A stretch of 64,000 nucleotides of DNA, taken from Cliona cf. orientalis. Its lineage: Eukaryota > Porifera > Demospongiae > Clionaida > Clionaidae. The notes under the pieces were generated by a model, which worked only from the letters and a program-made list of their open reading frames with translations, was not told the DNA's origin and did no database searches. The translations under genes and the position numbers were made by a program. Positions within the stretch are counted from its first letter, which is position 1; the number at the start of each line of letters is the position of its first letter. Where the stretch lies: contig OZ005691.1 of assembly GCA_963930775.1 (NCBI GenBank), positions 6,135,000 through 6,198,999 of the forward strand. The letters run 5' to 3'. Positions 60,501 to 64,000 of the stretch are shown here, one piece after another.

Positions 60501-63169
60501 CGCAATTAAAACCCGTCCTACGGTATCATGTCAGAGTATATCTAACTAGCTACGTAGCCAGTATTCGCAGATTAGATATGTGTTCTGGGATACTCAATAC
60601 ACACACTGAGTATGTACCTGTAACAACTCCATTAGTTCAATGATTTCATCATCAGAGAGTTGATTCTGTATGGAAATGGGTGGGAATTCTGCCTTGTCCA
60701 GCCTCGTGGATGAATGCCTCCTTCTCCTGCTATACTGCATCATCTCGGCAGATCTACTCTTCCCAACCACACCACCTCCATCACCAGACACAGTCGCCGT
60801 AGATTGAATCTTTTCAGCACCAGTTTTGTCCCCTGCTCCAGTCTTCTCCTCCACCTCCTGCTGTCCACCATCACGTGATGACTCATCCTGTGACTCATCC
60901 CCTGTAGCTTCCTCACTCTCTCCATCCTCACCATGGTCACTGATCTCTATCTCCATCTGGTCCACAAGTTCCTCTAGAGTGTCTGCTGACTCCGACACAC
61001 CCACTGCTACCTCCATAGATGAAACGGACTCTTCAACAGTGGCCTTCTCTTCTGGTGGCTGTTTTGACTCTTTTGACTCTTTTGGTGACTCGGCTGCTTG
61101 TGTCTTCTCAGTCCTCAGCTTGGTCTCCATGGCTTCTTCGGGAATGGCTGTGGCTGACAGTGGCTCTTGGCTACCCCAGACATGTTCAGTTGGGACTTTC
61201 TTCTTAACTCTAGAGAAGGAGTGGAGTTTCTTGATAATAAACCACCTCAGTTTGGTTACTGCAGATGATTTGTGTCGCCGATACTGCAATTTGAGATGGC
61301 CCGATATATAAGAATAATATATTCTTCCATGTTCAACATTTGAGAAGCAAATGCATGTTCTCCCATCCAGGTGCAATGTTATGAGGAATAAACTATCATG
61401 CAGCATGAAACCTTAGTGAGCATTAAATTTGGTGAATCAGCCATCAGAATGCATTGGGAGACTTTAAATTTGATAATTTCCAGCACTCCCATATGTGACC
61501 GTCCACAAGAAAATCATGCATAATGCGCTGGATATCAATCTGAGGTACAGGCCAAAATAGTCGCCTATGGTGATAACTATCGATTTTCACTTTTTTGTAT
61601 AGATCGATAGAGGAATCATTCCTCTACACAAAATCTGCTTCGTAGCTTCTAGAACGCTATACTTACCGAGTTATGGCTCGAAGAAGTCAGGTGAGTAGCT
61701 ACATAGAGCGGCCAATGATACGGAGCCCCTGTGGTTAGGGTTAGATAAGCATGGCAGCTGCACACAAAAAAGTCTCCAGCCACTTCTTTCTACGAGTCTG
61801 TGTACTAACGATCTTTAGAAACGCTTGTCTTCTTGTTCTTTTCCATCGAAACGTTGGCTACTGCTGTTGTTCGAGCGGTTTGGCAGCCAGCTAGCTCACT
61901 GACTTGGTGAGCGGGGCCACGTATTTACCATAAACGGCGAGTATACAGACTTCCGCATGCAACGCACGAGCACATTATGCATGGTTTTCTCGTGGACGGT
62001 CACATATACCTCGATAGTGCATGAAAATTTAATTTGGTGATGTTTGCCAAAAAAAAAACCAATTCGCCAAATTGAAACCACAAACAATAAACTGGTACAC
62101 ATAATTATTATTTTATATATGTACCTTTTGCTGCATGCACTTGAGATACTGGGCAAACCATGCTCTTGTTTGCTCATCTCCAGCAATGATGATGTTATGC
62201 AGCAAAGTCACAACTCCAGCTTGATTGTCCTCACCACAATCTGAAGCAGCCATGCTCTCACCACAGCTGACAGCACTGTAAATAAATATATATGGAAATC
62301 ATTACTTTCGTAAAGAAATAGAGCCTAAATCAGGGTAGCACCATAACAAAAAAAAAAATACTGATGGTACCGTATACTCTGGTTAATAAGCGCATGCGCT
62401 TATAGTGGTAAACAGAACGACAGTATGCGCTTAACAAAGGATATGCGCTTATAAGGCACATAACCACGCCGACAAAAGTTTGGGCACGTGATGGATGCGA
62501 CGCCGGCCCGCTAGCGCTAGCTTGATCAAGCGCTTTAGCGTTTACAGTTGCCACTCAAGATGGCGACTGCTGGCGATTTGTCTGAAACTCAATCTTCTCG
62601 CATGACAGTGTTATTCGTGGCCATCATTTAAGATATCTGGACTCCACATACTTTCCAGCCTGTCAAGGTCAGGTTCAGAGAACGCCACACCTATTAAGCG
62701 CATGCGCTTAATAAACAATAGCTTGTGACAAGAAGAGAGAATGTGCTTAATAAATAATGTGCACTTAATAGCGGGGTGCGCTTAACAACCAGAGTTTACG
62801 GTACAATACTTGTATAGATTGTCTTTATAGTGCTGTGTTTAAAAGATAGTGCTACACTTCCTCATGCAATGACATTTTAACTTGATATCATCAAGCTGTA
62901 AGTGGGCATTCATGAAATTTCATCAAATTGGGAGAAGTCAAATTCATTCAATTGAGCTACATACACTCACTTCATCTTTCTCTCCTCAGCTTCAAGTGCG
63001 ATGGAGAGTGCTAGAGTTGGGTGCTTGCAGTGAGCAACGGCCAGCGACTGGACCATGGCTGCCCTAGATGGATGCATACTGCACAGAGACTTAATAGCAG
63101 CTGTCCTACACCTGCCAGCCAAAGAGACCTCATCCAGAGTCTCACCATTGAAAACAAGAGAGGTTACAA
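36575..63169 (-). CDS. INTS1: Integrator complex subunit 1 (3' half; 5' part outside the window)
   Basis: Nuclear scaffold of the Integrator complex, which cleaves snRNA and paused Pol II transcripts. I trace 18 exons with GT-AG borders and continuous phase: 63169-62971, 62275-62125, 61283-60618, 60056-59893, 59546-59475, 59412-59292, 57398-57333, 46843-46709, 46390-46214, 45878-45752, 44829-44626, 43737-43672, 43613-43409, 43239-43117, 43041-42789, 42656-42537, 42449-42342, 36982-36575 (about 1,120 codons plus stop). Diagnostic stretches, matching human INTS1 as I recall it, are PYGELLLLIAIHL, GYLPVHCVHQLI, SIKDWIYRQL, DPLTVLRCDRKV, LLLEICLPTDQDKK, LVKLVHFQGYP and GVPSMHICLDFIPELLAQP. The 222-codon exon at 60618-61283 encodes a Ser/Glu-rich low-complexity insert. 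One intron (46844-57332) holds two other genes; the last intron holds a copia relic. An intact 3' half suggests a functional gene. Confidence 0.92.
37130..37570. repeat. Inverted repeat shared with 56740-57190
   Basis: GCCCTGAATTTTCTCATAAT, then TACACCATAGGTTTCATCAT (about 37497-37557) is the reverse complement of about 56775-56830. The match continues through the CGCTGGATACACGCG part (37430 / 56890). The two copies lie 19 kb apart in different INTS1 introns. Confidence 0.65.
37814..38795. mobile_element. Foldback element in the last INTS1 intron
   Basis: The left arm (CTCAGTTAACAACAGATGGC, then ACAATGTTTCGCCCTTTGGGC) is the inverse of the right arm (GCCCAAAGGACGAAACGTTG, then GCCATCTGTTGTTAACTGAG, about 38739-38792). 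GACCACAAAAT and ATTTTGTGGTC pair further in. The loop holds a 23-base poly-G run (38318-38340). Confidence 0.65.
38318..38340. repeat. 23-base poly-G tract
   Basis: Uninterrupted run of 23 G inside the foldback element. Confidence 0.9.
40826..41500 (-). mobile_element. Composite insertion in the copia element: tRNA-like segment plus tandem repeat
   Basis: It interrupts the copia frame between VWDLVEL and PPGKK. On the minus strand there is a tandem repeat (about 41030-41450; units containing AATGGTTAGCAGGGTTAG). A tRNA-like segment follows (about 40920-41000) with GGTGGCCGAGTGCTTGGGC (A-box-like, resembling tRNA-Ser/Leu) and GCGGGTTCAAATCTTGC (B-box-like). The outer ends carry GACGCAAATGCAATC and its approximate inverse near 41465-41480, and AGAGCT occurs on both sides. 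It may be a SINE or a foldback element with captured tRNA sequence. Confidence 0.6.
41030..41450. repeat. Tandem repeat
   Basis: Imperfect units of CTAACCCTGCTAACCATTCA, with spacers CAACCCATCCCCAGACCTCC and CACGTATGGACAAACCCTAG, repeated about eight times. The order of spacer types varies between units. Confidence 0.85.
43785..44170. repeat. Interspersed repeat, inverted copy of 48700-48950
   Basis: Shares AACCCTTGGCGCATGC, GTAGTCGTTCTGTGTGTCTG, TACATGTA...CTCGTTTACGAG and GAAATCCACACGACACATACC with the inverse of 48700-48950. It lies in an INTS1 intron. Confidence 0.6.
48700..48950. repeat. Interspersed repeat, inverted copy of 43785-44170
   Basis: Ends at AACCCTCGCGCATGTGCCGAGGGTT, a short palindrome. 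Contains CAGACAGACAGATAGACTG and CACACACACAGAACGACTAC. Confidence 0.55.
49490..51160 (+). CDS. Multi-pass membrane protein, sponge-type family (copy 3), nested in an INTS1 intron
   Basis: Intronless ORF of 556 codons on the strand opposite INTS1. I start it at the ATG at 49490 (MAFLFKIFTVLLASSYWIAS, a good signal peptide) rather than at upstream non-ATG codons. The ectodomain is diverged from the two left copies. The middle is almost identical at DNA level: CGPYNREGLLCSKCKPGYGP to NIRATAPPFTAFV, about 49855-50075. The rest is moderately diverged. It keeps FQGHYKDGTNGTRDYRA and ARPCKKNYANIIQALL. About nine transmembrane segments. Function unknown; probably a surface receptor, channel or transporter. 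Confidence 0.88.
   Translation: MAFLFKIFTVLLASSYWIASQDTSNDHSKGIETTTRLPNTLDTDVNWTVGNICQLAHDLYCIHSEYVYISAGRCLIKHNNSSDTITFGSCPYFPKEVTWLTSPFSAYYSLPSNRTVVEHSSLTCGPYNREGLLCSKCKPGYGPAVYSFSLMCAECSDNGVGWALYLLLVLFPITVFYIIVIIFNIRATAPPFTAFVLMCQIYCTIDLICVPLQMRLKGEQSLSVLIDIVRVLCGIWNLDFFRYLVPPFCVSSNLGTMQALSLEYLHVIYPFLLILVTFICIELHAKNFTLIVLLWKPFHRVVTRLRRSLDPRASIINAFSTFLLLTSSKSIVITNSSFASTYLRLILPLPTRHTYKSYLYEDPTIRLYSKQHLPYLLGSISLLIVFFAFPTLLLCLYQTRVFRKLLSHCLSLRWQHAVSAFIDTFQGHYKDGTNGTRDYRAASSIHLLVIFVIILICTSNTRRPFILEYIQPILVAISLFYALARPCKKNYANIIQALLYIVIALVLFTSSSIKFHMHTFPIIVLTLLCLLIPHILLGTYMLYKIIRRTRHNYQPL
51161..53022. other. Intronic and intergenic, repeats only
   Basis: Within an INTS1 intron. An AAGAGGG(T) microsatellite lies at 51718-51752. 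An interspersed repeat with CCGGGCAAGCGCCCA and GGGCCAAAATTGCGAGTTAT (51615-51800) also occurs near 12390-12470. No gene seen. Confidence 0.45.
51718..51752. repeat. Microsatellite, (GTAAGAGG)n
   Basis: Four to five consecutive units of GGTAAGAG. Confidence 0.85.
53023..53464. mobile_element. Palindromic MITE, TACCGTA group (type 2)
   Basis: Ends TACCGTATAGCGGGAAATTT and AATTTCCCGCTATACGGTA, flanked by TA-rich sequence. 442 bp. Inverted copy of 6678-7143. The ORFs at 52931-53378 overlapping it are by-products. Confidence 0.85.
54459..56300 (-). CDS. SLC15/POT-like major facilitator carrier, nested in an INTS1 intron
   Basis: Intronless ORF of 613 codons from an ATG, same strand as INTS1 but inside its 10.5-kb intron. 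About twelve hydrophobic segments. An N-terminal half has the loop SGFLADVCCGRLKIV (residues 92-106), like the MFS loop 2-3 G-x-x-x-D motif of proton-coupled oligopeptide transporters. The central cytosolic loop carries NPYRTVFKVINFTRKHKYPL, SAFTYSDHNIPSRIDFAKER and YGGPFSVEQVENVKTFLRIL. The second half has a glycosylation-prone loop (SYNSSQCIF, NTTISYP). The C-terminus is acidic and cytosolic. The family resembles SLC15 but lacks the ExxER motif, so substrate and proton coupling are uncertain. I associate it with a large sponge expansion. Confidence 0.82.
   Translation of the reverse strand: MASESGFLLPQAPTTSGHLQWYSTCCQNVCLPSKAAILIIIWTAIIGTMYSFILSVVVIAVYTNPLTTASIPEYASLLYAILALVMVFYPLSGFLADVCCGRLKIVILSLCLLSICGLLACFVEIIALAINLESEYSYSIFQNFHKEIVYRFLFTFTLITIVLFVIGLAGFQANYVQLGLDQLFEAPSKYLALFIHYATWAFHIGSVPLQITVAFFYCSQYFNLSLAVAFMFATPCIATCVLITLLIVARWKRLWFYSEPGHENPYRTVFKVINFTRKHKYPLQRSAFTYSDHNIPSRIDFAKERYGGPFSVEQVENVKTFLRILLMLLALGPAFSLEVPASYVVFPLFGLHVLHYHRHLGKDFCGSSDLLWETIFVGTGSFKTMLSMLCFFPIYIWIAISLLHNKLKTLFARILTGVILCLLGIISLLVIDSIGHSLVSDGKHESYNSSQCIFQVYRTNTTISYPALNMHWSVLIPLNLLLGIGPLIVVTTSLEFISAQSPQSMKGLLIGVLFAIRGLFHYLNSIIIFPFSLNRPWVALENTAVSCGSVYLLFTCVCGLIGLILFSVAAKKYRYRERDEGLFCQLDVEEIYERYITQHRVRLDSSDFDDSTD
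56740..57190. repeat. Inverted repeat shared with 37130-37570
   Basis: Partner of the repeat in the last INTS1 intron, in the opposite orientation. Short ORFs inside have no domain. Confidence 0.65.
58554..59014. mobile_element. Palindromic MITE, TACCGTA group (type 3)
   Basis: Ends TACCGTATGGCGGGTAATCT and AAGTTACCCGCCATACAGTA. 461 bp. Inverted copy of 28893-29329. It lies in an INTS1 intron. Confidence 0.83.
59575..59737. mobile_element. Palindromic MITE, TACCGTA group (short)
   Basis: Ends TACCGTATACAGGGAACATT and ATATTTCTGGCTATGCGGCA, imperfect. Internal words TTGCCAATATTTGCCAAA occur in both orientations. 163 bp, in the 346-bp INTS1 intron between 59546 and 59893, of which it makes up nearly half. 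Confidence 0.6.
60223..60433. mobile_element. Palindromic MITE, TACCGTA group (type 1)
   Basis: Ends TACCGTATAGCGGGAAATTT and AAATTTCCCGCTATACGGTA, perfectly inverted. 211 bp, nearly identical to 3186-3396. Located in the INTS1 intron upstream of the exon at 59893-60056. Confidence 0.88.
62368..62803. mobile_element. Palindromic MITE, TACCGTA group (GCGCATGCGCTTA type)
   Basis: Ends TACCGTATACTCTGGTTAAT and AACAACCAGAGTTTACGGTA. The interior is built of AAGCGCATGCGCTTAT, TATGCGCTTA and CTTAATAA words in both orientations. 436 bp. The ORF at 62330-62554 overlaps it and is not a gene. Confidence 0.8.
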
Positions 63170-63429
63170 CTGGAAATAGGGGAAAATAGAAACAATTAAC
63201 AATGCATAATGTACAAGTAAATAATAGTAAATACACTTTCAAAACTGGGGATGGTAGTACTAAACAATTCATAAACAAGGGCAGTAGGACTTAGGGGTGA
63301 TACCTAAAGTATAAAATGCACCTCTACATAATGTGTAGGCACAATGGTGCAAAAAAATAATGAGCAAACAGATGCCCAAGTGTGGCTTAATACAAATGTT
63401 GTCTATCATCGTGGCATTAAAGTGGCAAT

Positions 63430-63999
63430 CTGCTAGAGTGCTTTTTGAGTACGGTGCCAACAAAGAAAGAGGGGTACTGGACAGGAGATACATTCATGGC
63501 AAATATGAAGGAAGCATGTGATATTGCTGAGTCGAAGTATGACCCTGCCAAGCACACTATTGTGTTAGTGTTCGATCAGAGCAGTTGTCATAAGAAGTTT
63601 GATGAGGAAGAACTTATTGACAAGAGTATTTTGGTGAAGGACAATGGCCCACGTAGAGTGCATGACACCGTGTGGGCAGGGCAGCCTCAAGCTATGGTCA
63701 ACTCTGATGGATCAGCAAAGGATCTGAGAACTATTATAGCAGAGCGGGGAATCAACACTGTGAGGATGAAAGCTGACGATATATATGAGGAATGTACTTT
63801 CAAATCATGAATTTTAAGCATGAAAAGACAAATGTTGAACATTATGTTGAAAGCCGTGGGCATACCACACTCTTTTTACCCAAATTCCACTGCGAGCTAA
63901 ATCCGATCGAACAAATCTGGGGGCAGTCAAAATGATACTGTCAAGCTTACACCAATCAATCTTCGTCAAATAATAAATCCAGGCTTGGATTTGATGACA
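63430..63999 (+). pseudogene. DDE-type transposase fragment, broken
   Basis: Part of a DDE transposase family common in invertebrate genomes. The frame reads VLFEYGAN, shifts by one base, then runs KKEGYWTGDTFMANMKEA and TIVLVFDQSSCHKKF (second catalytic Asp). It continues to VWAGQPQAMVNSDGS, AERGINTVRMKADDI and a stop at 63808-63810. One base later homology resumes as NFKHEKTNVEHYVESRGHTT and FLPKFHCELNPIEQIWGQSK (third catalytic Glu), then a TGA where the family has Arg, then YCQAYTN. Three lesions make it non-functional. The N-terminal part is missing, and the copy ends at the window edge or beyond. Confidence 0.8.
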
Positions 64000-64000
64000 G

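Noticed and set aside
60826..61311. 161-codon plus-strand ORF rich in Ser
   Set aside because: It is the antisense shadow of the Ser/Glu-rich INTS1 exon (60618-61283).

Overview
This window is animal nuclear DNA: genes are split by GT-AG introns, spacing is wide, the sequence is AT-rich, and it is crowded with short palindromic transposons. One gene is recognisably metazoan (Integrator subunit 1, INTS1). Several other genes belong to families I associate with demosponge gene sets: a multi-pass membrane protein with a Cys-rich 'CGPYNREGLLCSKCKPGYGP' segment, an SLC15-like carrier, and a secreted 'WRRAAYLNMSDPTQ' protein. A demosponge of the Amphimedon type is the best fit. This is an inference from family recognition, not from a search.

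Left part (1-26 kb). Two near-identical intronless membrane-protein genes (675-2255 and 9335-11110) lie on the plus strand, each with its upstream region copied. The first has lost 59 internal codons in frame. Two minus-strand astacin metalloprotease loci sit in a duplicated block (about 3.5-6.6 kb and 17.5-20.5 kb). The right copy is an intact seven-exon gene (17172-19242); the left is a decayed pseudogene. A secreted Cys-rich gene at 25219-26117 is broken by one frameshift and one TGA at a cysteine position.

Middle (26-36.5 kb). A TLC-domain membrane protein (27600-28442) is followed by a degenerate copy (29497-30477) that carries a transposon insertion. Next come a truncated DIRS-like retroelement interrupted by a hAT-type element with a perfect 8-bp target duplication, several foldback elements, and perfect hairpins.

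Right part (36.5-64 kb). The minus-strand 3' half of INTS1 can be traced through 18 exons in consistent phase (63169 down to 36575, about 1,120 codons); the 5' half lies beyond the window. One 10.5-kb INTS1 intron holds two intact intronless genes: a third member of the membrane-protein family (49490-51160, plus) and an SLC15/POT-like carrier (54459-56300, minus). The last INTS1 intron holds a degenerate Ty1/copia element, which itself contains an insertion with a tRNA-like promoter and a tandem repeat. A broken DDE transposase lies at the right edge.

Most repeats belong to one loose group of palindromic elements, 150-1,070 bp long. They share only short TACCGTA...TACGGTA ends and differ in internal sequence. 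At least twelve copies are scattered through the window.
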